Program-made: the position numbers and the translations under genes
Origin: G963677325 sp963810555
GTDB lineage: Bacteria; Bacteroidota; Bacteroidia; Bacteroidales; Prolixibacteraceae
Direction of reading: 5' to 3'
DNA length: 64,000 nucleotides
Assembly: GCA_963810555.1 (NCBI GenBank)
Contig: CAWENX010000017.1
Span: 62,001 to 126,000, forward strand
The notes under the pieces: generated by a model
Told to the model about the DNA's origin: nothing
Seen by the model: the letters and a program-made list of their open reading frames with translations, nothing else
Database searches by the model: none
Shown here: positions 54,188 to 64,000 of the stretch, one piece after another
Numbering within the stretch: position 1 is the first letter of the stretch
How the letters are laid out: each line of letters opens with the position of its first letter

Positions 54188-54763
54188 TTAAAAAGGAGCA
54201 TAAACAACAGCCAGTATTTTTGCCGGAGCCTGATCAGCTGTATGAACATGGTGGTCGACCAGTGAATCGTAATAGATGCTGTCGCCCTCCTTCAGTTTAT
54301 AGGTATTTTTGCCATAAGTTATCTCGATATTACCACTCAGGACATAAATGAACTCTTCACCCTCATGCGATGATTGTTTAAAATCCGTTACAACTGATGG
54401 CAGTATATCAATGATAAAAGGCTCCATGTGGCGGCCAGATTTATCACCGGCCAGAGGGTAAAATTCGAGGTGAGCACTTTCGATACTGGTTTTATTTGAA
54501 TAGCGAATACCCTGTCTCAAATCGTCATTCCGGGTTATGACAGGACCTAAATTATCCATATCGTCAAGAAAAGTTCCGAGACGCACTCCCAGTACGCGGG
54601 CCACTTTTATCAAGTGCCCAAGAGATGGAATCGATTTATCCTGCTCAATGGTTGTCATCATTTCTTTGGAAAATCCGCACCTTTCAGCCAATTGCTCAAT
54701 TGTCAGGTTTTTTTGAATACGGATGGCTTCTATTTTTTTTCCGACATTTTTCTCTGTTTCCAT
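54188..54763 (-). CDS. XRE-family regulator with C-terminal cupin
   Basis: 191 residues. A helix-turn-helix of the HTH_3 type occupies residues 10-65 (IRIQKNLTIEQLAERCGFSK, TTIEQDKSIPSLGHLIKVAR). A cupin barrel fills residues 110-190 (SHEGEEFIYVLSGNIEITYG, LKEGDSIYYDSLVDHHVHTA), whose His and Glu residues could bind metal or a small effector. Such proteins typically sense an acyl, amino-acid or polyamine ligand and control a nearby catabolic gene. Here that is the acyl-CoA ligase 12 bp downstream. A TACTTTTG box (minus strand, 54828-54835) about 65 bp before the start is a probable -7 element. Confidence 0.9.
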   Translation of the reverse strand: METEKNVGKKIEAIRIQKNLTIEQLAERCGFSKEMMTTIEQDKSIPSLGHLIKVARVLGVRLGTFLDDMDNLGPVITRNDDLRQGIRYSNKTSIESAHLEFYPLAGDKSGRHMEPFIIDILPSVVTDFKQSSHEGEEFIYVLSGNIEITYGKNTYKLKEGDSIYYDSLVDHHVHTADQAPAKILAVVYAPF

Positions 54764-54979
54764 AATGTTATAATAATGAAAGAATGAAAGAATGAAAGAA
54801 TAGTTTCATGTTTAATCTGGACCGGGGCAAAAGTAAATTATTTTGATTTAAAACATAAATAATTTATTAAGAACTACAAGGCTTAACATTTTTGCCCGGG
54901 GCATTATTTATCATGCACGTGCGGGACGAATTGGTTTTAGTTTTAATCGAATTTCCCTAACTAAACGACATTTAACTTA

Positions 54980-55190
54980 AATATAAAATGGAGATTCCCT
55001 TATTCCCTTAACTGCCAAATTGCAATCAAACATTTTCCCCTATTCGCTTATTAATAAGGAAATAAGGAATGGGAGAGGGGGAAACTCCAGGCTACTAAGG
55101 GAATAATGGCCCGTGATTCTGTTTTTGGACTGTATCTAAATATACCGAGGGACTTATTGCCTTATTTTTGGAAGTATTGTGATATTTAAT
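54980..55190 (+). repeat. Dispersed intergenic repeat, copy B
   Basis: Same orientation as 11381-11570, with shared blocks ATTCCCTTATTCCCT, TATTAATAAGG, TTTTTGGACTGTATC and GGGACTTATTGCC. It carries about 40 bp of extra sequence around 55065-55105. Confidence 0.7.
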
Positions 55191-55472
55191 TTTCAATGTG
55201 AACGATAATACAGGAATTCAACTGACATAATAAATTAATAATGTAAAAAGGTTAGGAAAGTTATTATCCCGATATGTTCCCGATCTACCGGGATTACTAA
55301 GGTTAGAAATAAAGGCAAATATGGTAAAGAAAACTATCCAGTATTTTTCGATTAAAAGGGAAATTTGTCGTACACCCTATTATTTGTCTTAAAGGTTGAT
55401 AATATTGATAGTTAATATCCTATCGTATTGATCAAAAAGATTAAATTTGTATAAGAGCAAAGAGCAAAGGGA

Positions 55473-55546
55473 AATTACGAATTACGAATTACGAATTACG
55501 AATTACGAATTTGAGTTATGAATTATGAGTTATGAGTTATGAATTA
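55473..55546. repeat. AT-rich heptamer array
   Basis: About five tandem AATTACG units followed by degenerate GAGTTATGAATTATGAGTTA words. Non-coding. Confidence 0.8.
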
Positions 55547-55726
55547 AGACAAAAGGAAAAAGACAAAAGAATATTCAATAATCTCACTTTTAACTTTTAG
55601 CTTTTATCTTATGCTATTATATATCCGACAGCTATCGGATGAGTTATGAGATTGACTCTTAGCTCTTAGCCTTAAACTTCTTTAATTCTTTAATTCCTTA
55701 ATTCTTTAATTCCTTAATTATTAAGT

Positions 55727-58063
55727 GTGCCGGCATTAAAACCTTTACATTACTGTTCCGCTGTGATCAGAATATTCATTTTAACCCTTCTTCCTGTGGT
55801 TGGATTTTCGCAGGCAAGATATACCTTGAGCGGATATCTGAAAGATGAATCAACGGGTGAAGTTCTAATTAATGCCACCGTTTATGTAAATGAACTTAAA
55901 ACGGGAACAGTCAGCAATGAATATGGATTCTTTTCCATAACTCTTCCTAAAGGGACCTATCATTTTATTTTTTCATACATAGGATACAAGCCAAGGGAGG
56001 AAACTATCGATCTTGACAAAGACCTTCAGCAGAATTTTTCGCTGACACCTCAAAGCATCAGCCTTTCAACTGTAACAATTTCGGGTGAGACAAAAGAGAA
56101 CAGGGTCAGGCAGAATGAACTGGGATCTATACGTATGAACGTCAAAGAGCTGGACCAAATACCCCTGCTGTTCGGTGAACAGGATATTCTTAAATCCATT
56201 CAGCTCTTACCCGGTATCCTGCCGGCCTCGGAAGGCAATTCGTCTTTTTATGTGCGTGGAGGGGATACAGATCAGAATCTTATCCTTTTGGACGATGCCC
56301 CGGTATTTAATCCTTCCCATATGCTCGGTTTTTTTTCGGTCTTTAATTCCGACGTTATCAAGGACCTCAAATTATACAAGGGAGGAGTGCCAGCCCGTTT
56401 CGGTGGCCGCGCTTCATCCGTTCTGGATATTCATATGAAAGAGGGTAACATGAAAGAATACAAATTCTCAGGCGGAATTGGATTGATCTCAGCAAGATTT
56501 ACTGCTGAAGGGCCTATTTCAAAAGATAAATCTTCTTTCATTGTATCCGGCCGCAGAACTTATGCTGACCTGTTTTTACCATTGGCAGCCAATACAGATA
56601 TAAGAAACGACAGGCTCTATTTTTATGATCTGAATCTGAAGTCTAACCTGATCTTCAATAAAAATAACCGCTTTTTTCTTTCCGGTTATTTTGGACGCGA
56701 CGTTCTTAAAGCCAGTGATTTCGGCCTCAACTCAGGAAACCGGGCCGGCTCCCTCAGATGGAACCACCAGTTCAGCCCTTCTCTGTTTTTAAATACAACA
56801 TTGGTGCTGAACGATTATGATTATGTCACCGAGGGAGATATAAGCGGTAACTTTACCCTTAAAGCCGGTGTGAAGGATATTTCCATTAAACAGGATTACA
56901 CACTTTCACTCTATAAGGGGGTCATGATTACCTATGGTTTCAGTTCGATCCTGCACCGTTTCAAACCCGGAGAAGTCTTATTCACTCCCGAAAGTGTAAA
57001 GAGTTTTGTGATACCTCAAAAAAAGGGACTTGAAAATGCCATCTATCTATTCAGCGAACAAAAACTGGCAAAAAATTGGGAAATCGGATACGGGTTCAGG
57101 TATTCCTTTTTCTCATTAATCGGACCGGGAATTGAACTCTTTTACGACAAGGATTTGAACATCATAAAGAGTGACACCTTCCCCAAAGGAAAATTTTACA
57201 GCAATTACAGCGGCTTTGAACCAAGGGTGAATATTTCATGGTACCTCACGGAAGAATCATCCCTGAAAGCCGGATATAACCGCATGAGCCAGTATATTCA
57301 TCTTCTTTCGAATTCCTCTTCCGGAACGCCGGTGGATTACTGGCTGCCCTGTTCTAATAATATTAAGCCGCAATTTGTGTCACAGTATTCGCTCGGCTAT
57401 TATAAGGAAATCAGCACTAAGGGAATGGATTTTTCGGTCGAGGCTTATTATAAAGATATGGCGAACCAGATAGATTACAGAAACAATGCGGATATATTTC
57501 TGAATGAGAATGCTGAGGCAGAGCTTCTCTTCGGGAAAGGCCGTGCCTACGGAGTGGAATTTCTTTTGAGGAAAAATTCAGGCCCCCTGACGGGATGGAT
57601 TTCTTATACTCTTTCACGAAGTGAAAAAAAGATCGATGATATCAACAACGGGAATTGGTACCCGGCGCGTCAGGACAGAACCCATAATATTTCGACTGTT
57701 TTCATTTACCAGTTAAATCAAAAGGTGTCCCTGTCCGCCACATGGGTATATTACACAGGAAATGCCATTACATTTCCCAGCGGCAAATACATAATTGACA
57801 ACAATATCGTAAGTTATTTTACCAGCCGGAACGCCTACCGGATGCCGGCCTACCACAGGCTTGACCTTGGCGCTTCGTTGATCTTAAAGAAAACCGATCG
57901 TTATACCTCCGAATTAAATTTCGGGCTTTATAATGCCTATGCCCGGAAAAACGCTTATACCATCCTTTTCCGCACCAATGAAGACGATCCTTCTGTTACA
58001 GAGGCTGTAAAAGTCTACCTCTTTCTGGCGATACCTTCCATTACATGGAATTTCAGGTTCTGA
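55727..58063 (+). CDS. TonB-dependent receptor with carboxypeptidase-like N-terminal domain
   Basis: 778 residues: a signal (IRIFILTLLPVVGFSQ), a carboxypeptidase D regulatory-like domain (YTLSGYLKDESTGEVLINAT, YGFFSITLPKGTYHFIFSYI), a plug domain (LLPGILPASEGNSSFYVRGG, PARFGGRASSVLDI) and a 22-strand-type outer-membrane barrel ending VYLFLAIPSITWNFRF with the usual C-terminal aromatic. It is not a SusC (shorter, lacks the SusC plug signature) and has no SusD partner, so it probably takes up a metal chelate, vitamin or small peptide. The GTG at 55727 is the only upstream start in frame; an internal start would cut the signal. It converges on the lipid-binding lipoprotein. Confidence 0.9.
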   Translation: MPALKPLHYCSAVIRIFILTLLPVVGFSQARYTLSGYLKDESTGEVLINATVYVNELKTGTVSNEYGFFSITLPKGTYHFIFSYIGYKPREETIDLDKDLQQNFSLTPQSISLSTVTISGETKENRVRQNELGSIRMNVKELDQIPLLFGEQDILKSIQLLPGILPASEGNSSFYVRGGDTDQNLILLDDAPVFNPSHMLGFFSVFNSDVIKDLKLYKGGVPARFGGRASSVLDIHMKEGNMKEYKFSGGIGLISARFTAEGPISKDKSSFIVSGRRTYADLFLPLAANTDIRNDRLYFYDLNLKSNLIFNKNNRFFLSGYFGRDVLKASDFGLNSGNRAGSLRWNHQFSPSLFLNTTLVLNDYDYVTEGDISGNFTLKAGVKDISIKQDYTLSLYKGVMITYGFSSILHRFKPGEVLFTPESVKSFVIPQKKGLENAIYLFSEQKLAKNWEIGYGFRYSFFSLIGPGIELFYDKDLNIIKSDTFPKGKFYSNYSGFEPRVNISWYLTEESSLKAGYNRMSQYIHLLSNSSSGTPVDYWLPCSNNIKPQFVSQYSLGYYKEISTKGMDFSVEAYYKDMANQIDYRNNADIFLNENAEAELLFGKGRAYGVEFLLRKNSGPLTGWISYTLSRSEKKIDDINNGNWYPARQDRTHNISTVFIYQLNQKVSLSATWVYYTGNAITFPSGKYIIDNNIVSYFTSRNAYRMPAYHRLDLGASLILKKTDRYTSELNFGLYNAYARKNAYTILFRTNEDDPSVTEAVKVYLFLAIPSITWNFRF

Positions 58064-58085
58064 AGGATTGAATAACAGAAAATAA

Positions 58086-58122
58086 AAAGGTTCCCTATCG
58101 ACATAAGTGATAAGGAACCTTT
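58086..58122. terminator. Bidirectional terminator hairpin
   Basis: AAAGGTTCC (58086-58094) and GGAACCTTT (58114-58122) with a 19-nt loop and A/T-rich flanks, between the convergent TonB receptor and lipoprotein genes. Confidence 0.65.
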
Positions 58123-58142
58123 CCATATTTAAAAAGAATTAT

Positions 58143-58601
58143 TTATTGTCCCATATATTCTTCGTAGCTTGTCCTTCGATGACCCGAATAAACCCATACA
58201 TTTCCATAAGCCGGATCGTCATCGGAAAACGTTACTTCAAAATAAATACTGTCCTTCCCGATTACCTTGCCATTTGCATAGGATACCTGGCTGTCATAAT
58301 ATACGTTTTGAGTCTGATCGCCGGAGAAGGTAAGATTTGTCATATCCACTTTCACCTTCGACTTAGTGTCCCAAAAATTTTCGTTATCATCAATCCAGAC
58401 AGAATCCGTGCCAAATGAAGTGTTATAAATCTTCATAAAATAGGTTCCGTAATTATCGGTTCCCTGCGTAACTGTGATGGTCCAGTCACCCGATATCGGA
58501 TAAGTGGAGGCAAATTCCTGGGTATATTCCATTTTTTGGCAGGAAAAGCCAAAGAAGATCAGTGCGAGGGCCAGAATTATATTCTTAACTATCTTTTTCA
58601 T
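58143..58601 (-). CDS. Lipid-binding-like lipoprotein (Lipid_bd family)
   Basis: 152 residues with lipoprotein signal (KNIILALALIFFGFSC) and a beta-rich domain: PISGDWTITVTQGTDNYGTY, IDDNENFWDTKSKVKVDMTN, VIGKDSIYFEVTFSDDDP and a closing GHRRTSYEEY. This matches the Bacteroidetes lipoprotein family annotated as lipid-binding putative hydrolase, commonly encoded at the end of SusCD loci. It is the last of four genes on the minus strand (SusC, SusD, DUF5012, this one). The frame is intact. Biochemical role is unproven. Confidence 0.8.
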   Translation of the reverse strand: MKKIVKNIILALALIFFGFSCQKMEYTQEFASTYPISGDWTITVTQGTDNYGTYFMKIYNTSFGTDSVWIDDNENFWDTKSKVKVDMTNLTFSGDQTQNVYYDSQVSYANGKVIGKDSIYFEVTFSDDDPAYGNVWVYSGHRRTSYEEYMGQ

Positions 58602-58617
58602 ATGTCATAAAGATTTA

Positions 58618-59314
58618 TTATTGTTTAGTAAGAGTTACCACAAAATCGTAGACTCCTAAATATTGTGCATCCCAGCTTAAGCTTCCAGTAGCAGGATTAT
58701 ATACACCGTCAATCAAATCATCGAGTGAATCTCCAAAGGTAGGAGAATGACTGCTGACAAGCGTTAATGTATTATCTGCATTTAACTGCATATAACCCGG
58801 CATCGTATAACCGGAACCGTAAAGAACGCCATATTGCCGGCCCTGATCATAAAATCCTCCCAGAAAATCGGAAACATAAAAGAATCCCGGAGCCATTTTG
58901 GTGACCGTAACTTTCAGTCCTGGAATAAGATTCTCCATTATTTCTGATAACACTGGAAGAATAAGTTCCGCTAAAATCGGTTGCCGGCGCTGCCGGATCA
59001 TAGATTATCACTGTTTGATCCATGGAAGAAGAGAAACCATCAGAATTAACAGCAGAATAGGTTAAGGTATATAATCCAACTGCATCCCCATTCACGGTAC
59101 CTGAGACGTCAACACTGCTTGTTACATCAGTTGTCCCTTCATAGGCTTTAAAATTGGTCCCGGGGTAGGTCCCAAGTGTTTAAGTAACCACTGAACCCCC
59201 TGTCAGATCATAGGTTACATAAGTTGTAACTTTTGATACCCCTTCCGTTACTTTTTCACAACTGTAACTGAGCAGTATCAGTGCTGCAATCAATAAGTAA
59301 TTAAATATTTTCAT
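58618..59314 (-). pseudogene. DUF5012/BT_2262-type lipoprotein, broken
   Basis: It starts at ATG 59314 with a lipoprotein signal (KIFNYLLIAALILLSYSC) and an immunoglobulin-like domain that reads through TTYVTYDLTGGSVVT into an in-frame TAA (about 59178) before TLGTYPGTNFKAYEGTTDV. SGTVNGDAVGLYTLTYSAVN is typical of the surface-glycan-binding BT_2262/DUF5012 family. A further frame change near 58940 leads to PGLKVTVTKMAPGFFYVSDF and the C-terminal domain ending VYDFVVTLTKQ. The TAA could come from one T to A change in TTA. Repaired length is about 230 residues. It lies between SusD and the lipid-binding gene. Confidence 0.75.
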
Positions 59315-59340
59315 AATATATCAATATTAATAGTTACAAT

Positions 59341-60757
59341 TTATTTTGCGTACCAGGATTTTACCGTAATGCCGATTTGAGCAGGAGTATTTTTATTGGA
59401 TACCTGCTCAGACAGCGGAAAGATAAATCTTTGGGGAAAATTCGGCGATATACTGCTTACAGCAGACTGCACGAAGAAGTCCGGGTAACCAGTCCTGTTG
59501 AAATCGAAGAACGATTCAATGGCATTATGATTGCAGGCGGCCACCCATTTTTGCGTGATAATGGACTGCAGGCCGTTGTATTCATAAGCTCCTCCCGCCG
59601 TAACCAGATTCGGTTGCTCCGCCACTCCTTCCATGGCATAAGAATCGGCAATTCCTTTCAGATAATCGGTTTCGGCATTGGCAGCCGAGCCATAACGGAA
59701 CTCTGCCTCAGCAACCAGGAAGTCTACCTCAGGAACGGTGAACAAATATACCGGGGCAAGCGCAGGAAAATTCGGGGTGGAGAGATATTGTATATTGGGG
59801 TATGTAGCAGCATCTGCCTTATAACGTCCCTGTCCCAAACCTACCTGTTCTGTGGGGGTTTTAAGCGGAGGATCAAAAAAGGAGGGCAGGCGGTTATCAT
59901 TGCTGAGCTTAAGATAATCCATAAGGGTTTTGCTTGCAACAATATTGCCGGTCAAGCGATCGAGGAAGGTTTCATAGAAAGGATTCCGTCCATTTTCTTC
60001 AGCCTTAAAGGCCGTCATGGTCGCGGGAACATCGAGGAAATTATTTTCTGTCAGAAGGGCCTGTATCTGGGATGCATACTTGTTCGGATCAACATTGACG
60101 AACCGGAGCATCAGTTTAAGCTTGAGGGTGTTCCCGAATTTCACCCATTTGTTCATATTTCCCTGGAAAATCAGATCATTGTCTCCTATAGTTGAAACGG
60201 TTAAGGCCGAGAGGTCTTTGCCCATGGCGACATCGATCCGCGCAATCAGGCTGTCAGTAACGGCGGCTCCCTGCTCCCATTGCGGAGATAAATTATCCAC
60301 GCCTTTCAGCGCTTCAGAGAAAGGTATCTGACCGTAAAGATCGGCCTGTATACCAAAACTATACGCACTGCATCAGTGTGGATATCAGATAATATGACCA
60401 GTCTGAAGCTGCCAGGGATCTCGTTTTTACTGTTTCAAGGTCCATTAATGCCCCTGCGTACATCGGCTGCCATTGCCAATCGTCAAAATCTCCGTTATTA
60501 ATTGAAAATTCTTCCCAGGTGGCCCACTGAGAAGCGCCGGTGGACTGGGCATAATGCTGCGACCAGAAACCGCCCAGGGCAAGATAATAACCGCCAACAA
60601 TATAGGCGCTTTCGGCAATTCCGCTTGTCAGAACGAATTCATTGCCGACATCCACAGGATTGTTGGGATCCTTGTTTATATCAAAAAAGCTGCTGCTGCA
60701 GCCGGAAGCTGAAAATACGGCTGTGAGCAAAAGCAAACGGTAAAATATCTTTTTCAT
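59341..60757 (-). pseudogene. SusD/RagB-family lipoprotein with one frameshift
   Basis: A surface-exposed nutrient-binding partner of SusC. It starts with KKIFYRLLLLTAVFSASGC (lipobox SASGC), then FFDINKDPNNPVDV and GGFWSQHYAQSTGASQWATW. Frame changes near 60357 (TATAG in the middle of MQCV...SFGIQADLYGQIPF), after which ALKGVDNLSPQWEQG, KWVKFGNTLKLKLMLRF, LVAEAEFRYG and FPQRFIFPLSEQ run to the stop at 59341. The repaired protein is about 470 residues and belongs to the SusD-like_2 group. A single base would restore it. It lies 21 bp after the SusC gene. Confidence 0.85.
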
Positions 60758-60778
60758 ATTCTTTACTATTTGATTGAA

Positions 60779-63700
60779 TTATAAAGTCACTTTTACACTG
60801 AATCCAAAGCTTCTTGTGGTTGGCGTTGCACCATACTCACCGTAAGCGGCACCCAAACCGTTTACACCACCCCAGGTTGTTGATTCCGGGTCGGCAAAAA
60901 CATTGCTTTTGGGGGTCCACAATAAAAGATTACGTCCGATAAGCGCTATGGTCGCACCTGTGATCGGGGTTCCGGCAAAGATTTTCTTCGGCAGGGTATA
61001 ACTTAGTGAAACTTGTCTCAGTTTAACGAAAGAACGGTCAAGCAGGTATAAACTGCTGAATTTACCAGCACTATAGGTCTGATCGTAGAACAAGTTCAGA
61101 TTATAATCAAAACCCGCAATGGGAGATGATGTTTTCCAAATAAATCAGGAGCATGATTCGGATCTTCCCTTATATCTACAACAGAATTGGGAATAATCCA
61201 TGGCTGACGGTCGTTAAAGTTAGTCTGCGGGGCATTCCCCACAAAATAATTCAACTCGGCGGTGCGGGAATAAAACAGTCCCTCCCTGGCGGATATCCAC
61301 ATTTGCAAAGAGGCTGAAATTTTTATAGGTAATTGTTGTGCTGGCGCCCATCGTATATTTATATTGTGCATTGCCAAGGATCTTTAGTTCAGGGTCGGAA
61401 AGAGGCAGGCCTGAAGAATTTACAACGACTTTCCCGTCAGGGGTAAGCAAAGGGGCCGTACCCTCAAACAAGCCGATCGGCATTCCCGGACGGGCAACAA
61501 AACCGATAGCGCCTGTTCCGGCATCTAAGATCGATCTCGTCCAGTCCCGGAATCAAAGCCACAAGTTCGTTGTTGTTCTTGGCATAATTCCAGGAAAGTT
61601 TCCATTCGAAGTCCCTTGTTGTAATGGGAACAAAATTCAACATCAGCTCAATTCCTTTATTGGTGATCTTTCCAAGATTTCTTGTCTGGGAAGTAAAACC
61701 GGTCGAAGAAGCTAAAGTAACGTTCCATATCTGGTTGGTTGTCGCTCTGTCGTAATAAGTAAAATCAATCCCTATCCGGTCATTCAATAATCTCAGCTCG
61801 GTTCCGATTTCTGTTTCCGATGTCAGCTCAGATTTTAAATCGCGATTTCCCAGACGGTTGCTCAGGGTGAAGCCATTGATCGCACCTGCCAACGGGAAAT
61901 TCAGGTTACGGTAACCATCCGAAATAACGGTTTGCGGAAAAATGGAGTTCACCAGATAAGGCGCTGCATCATTACCTGTTTGCGAAATACCGGCTCGGAT
62001 TTTACCAAATGAAATGATTTCTTTTGCTTTACCTTTGAGCAGTTCGCTGAAAACAAAACTCATGCTGGCGCTTGGATAAAAATAGGACCGGCTTTTGGGG
62101 GCAAGCGTTGATGACCAGTCATTTCGACCCGTAAGGTTCAAATAAAACATGCTTTTCCATGACAGATCAGCCGTTCCGTAAACACCAACCAGTCTTCTTT
62201 CGATAAGGTTGAATCGCATATAAGCTAACAACCGGTTGTAGGTGTGGATGCACTGTTGGACAAATTATAGAAATCCGGGCAGACTCAATCCGACCACTTC
62301 GAGCATATGGTTTCTGCTGTCTCTTTGATTCACGTTCTCGCCAAGAACCGCATTGAGGTCAAAATCGTTCCATGTTTTTTTGATATTCAGCATCAGATCG
62401 GAGTTCACTTCCGAGTTATAATAAGATGCCTCGGTAACGCGTCCGACTTCATCATTATAGTGTGCACGCGATGATAAGGTAATGGCCCTGTACATCTTTA
62501 AATTAGAATTGGAAACATCAGTTCCTATACGCCATGTAGCTGTCAGCCAGGGAAAAATGGTGTAATCCAAGTTGACACTGCCAAATATACGATTCTGCTT
62601 CATCCGGCTGCCATGCTCATTCAGCACATAGTAAGGATTTTGGGCATATACGGTGTAATAGTTGTCAACATTATTGAATTTGTTGTTATAATCGCTTTGA
62701 TCGACAATACTGATGTCTCTCGGCGTTTGCCATAAACCGTCCATAACAGACTGCTCCTGACCGGTAAGTACATATCTGTCGTCCTTGCGGATATAATTCA
62801 TGGCTACATCAATTTTGAACTTTTCGCCGAATTTTGTAGATCCTGTCAGGTTAAAAGTATGTCTTCTGTAAGAATCGGCCGGCCCGGGCATAATCCCGTT
62901 ATTGGAAACATAACCGTAGGAAGCGTAGTAAGTTGTTTTGTCATTGCCGTTGGATATCGAAACAGAGGTATTGCTGTTTACGCCGGTATCAAAAAAATCA
63001 CTCAGGTTTTTAGGAAGAGCTACATAAGGTTTGTACTGCTGCTGATCCTCAACCACATGTCCCCATACCCGTTCTTTACCGTCGAACTTTGGTCCCCAGC
63101 TTCCGTTTTCCTCAAGGTTGGCAGCCACGGTCCCGTCATACCAGCCCTGTCCGAATTCGTTCTGCATTAAAGGCAGACGAAGCGGGGTGTCAAATGTGGT
63201 GGCATTGTTCACTTCAACCTTGGCAGTTCCTTTTTGAGCTGCGGCGCCTTTCTTCGTTACAATTATTATAACCCCGTTGGCGGCACGTGATCCGTACAGT
63301 GCGGATCCGGAACCCCCCTTAATAACAGTAACGCTCTGGATATCGTCCGGATTTAAATCATTGGCATTATTGCCAAAATTGAAACCTCTGTTAATATCGG
63401 TATCCGATCCGGGCATCGAGTTATTGATCGGCACGCCATCCACGATATAAAGAGGCTGATTGTTACCTCCCAAAGACGAAATTCCCCGGAGAATTACCCT
63501 TGAAGAAGCGCCCGGTGCCCCGGAGGAAGAAGAAACATTGACACCCGGAATCACGCCCTGCAGGGCATTCACCATACTTGAATTGCCCGTAACGGTAATT
63601 TGCTGATTATTTACTACCGCAGCAGAGTAGCCCAGGCTTCGTTCACTTCTTTTGATACCCAAAGCCGTCACAACCACTTCACTGATAGCGAGCGGCGCCG

Positions 63701-63992
63701 GCTTCAGTACAACAGAATAATCAGTCGCGGAAGTCAACTGCACATCAACGGTAGTCATACCCATAAAACTCACCACCAGCGTTTTGGCGCTTTCCGGCAC
63801 TCTCAGGGAAAACTTCCCGTTCATATCCGTGACAGTTCCCAGGGTGGTCCCTTTTACTACAACTGATGCACCCGGCACGGTGCTTCCGTCTTCGCTGGAA
63901 GTGACAGTTCCTGTAATCTGCCTGGTCTGTGCAAAAACAACCTGCAATCCTAAATACACAAGGAAGGCAAGCAGCAGAGAAATTTTTTTCAT
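60779..63992 (-). pseudogene. SusC/RagA-type TonB-linked outer-membrane protein, several frameshifts
   Basis: The first 575 residues are intact: signal MKKISLLLAFLVYLGLQVVF, carboxypeptidase-regulatory-like domain (ITGTVTSSEDGSTVPGASVV), plug with the SusC signature (PLYIVDGVPINN, IKGGSGSALYGSRAANGVII) and the barrel start. After LSLPGFL near 62265 the frame changes repeatedly (about 62265, 62230, 61475, 61300 and 61095). Barrel blocks GVYGTADLSWKSMFYLNLTG, GNRDLKSELTSETEIGTELR and the terminal RSFGFSVKVTL remain recognisable, and the total is about 1060 residues. The start is ATG at 63992, 6 bp inside the earliest ATG. It is the first gene of the locus, and its promoter lies beyond the window end. 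Substrate (glycan, peptide or other) unknown. Confidence 0.85.
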
Positions 63993-64000
63993 AGACATAA

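Larger units (their letters stand above)
54764..55726. other. Long intergenic region with dispersed and tandem repeats
   Basis: No gene is supported in about 960 bp. It holds copy B of the dispersed repeat (54980-55190), the AATTACG array (55473-55546) and, just before the TonB-receptor start, repeated TTAATTC words (55681-55724). Confidence 0.6.

Noticed and set aside
59377..60195. 272-codon plus-strand open frame
   Set aside because: Antisense to the SusD-like gene, with no domain likeness.
1..64000. tRNA, rRNA or riboswitch genes
   Set aside because: I read the intergenic DNA for TTCGA-type T-loops and conserved riboswitch cores and found none I could support.

Overview
The window looks like chromosome from an anaerobic or facultative Bacteroidetes (Bacteroidales/Marinilabiliales-like). 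The evidence is a SusC/SusD pair with a DUF5012-type and a lipid-binding lipoprotein, a FISUMP-domain lipoprotein, a second TonB-dependent receptor, GTP-type PEP carboxykinase, many short lipoproteins with Bacteroidetes-like lipoboxes, and several promoters of the Bacteroidetes form (TTG or TTTG, about 20 bp, TAnnTTTG). Base composition is AT-rich except for a C-rich block near 29-31 kb. I saw no rRNA, tRNA, phage, CRISPR array or replication origin.

Layout: 0-10.9 kb holds central metabolism and envelope genes (aminotransferase, pckG, a NEW3/ABC cassette, an LtaS-like sulfatase-fold enzyme, a broken ansA). 11-15 kb is accessory: a broken DUF5602 lipoprotein, a PIN toxin-antitoxin pair with a very clear promoter, a DUF1003 membrane protein and a broken secreted protein. 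15-24.7 kb carries an SDR/DUF2867 protein, a broken secreted CocE/S15 hydrolase, a lipoprotein of the Asp/Glu racemase family, and a four-gene molybdenum hydroxylase operon (xdhC-like, mocA-like, 2Fe-2S subunit, Tat-exported Mo subunit). An IS4-family element follows at 25-26.5 kb, abutting a dockerin-like fragment. 26.9-31.3 kb groups an acyltransferase, a small alarmone synthetase, a CDP-alcohol phosphatidyltransferase and an MFS transporter. 31.4-36.9 kb is lipoproteins and remnants. 37.7-41.3 kb is an electron-transfer-flavoprotein module (ETF:quinone oxidoreductase and a fused EtfB-EtfA). 41.5-54.8 kb has kup, a LytTR regulator, pullulanase, ald, tsaE, gcvH, gltX, an exported superoxide dismutase, and a broken acyl-CoA ligase with its XRE-cupin neighbour. 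55.7-64 kb has a TonB receptor and the SusC/SusD locus.

Two features dominate on close reading. First, about 25 apparent single-base frameshifts or nonsense changes fall in some eleven genes, including housekeeping ones (EtfA, SusC, SOD). Both halves always stay family-like, and several breaks lie in homopolymers, so uncorrected consensus indels are the simplest reading. Second, the intergenic DNA is full of structured repeats: an inverted pair of about 180-bp palindromic elements, a direct pair of about 190-bp repeats, three unrelated tandem arrays that all have an 11-bp period, and a small palindromic element. One copy of that palindromic element sits in frame inside gltX, adding about 22 residues to glutamyl-tRNA synthetase. 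This protein-inserted palindromic element and the 11-bp arrays are the best candidates for something undescribed.
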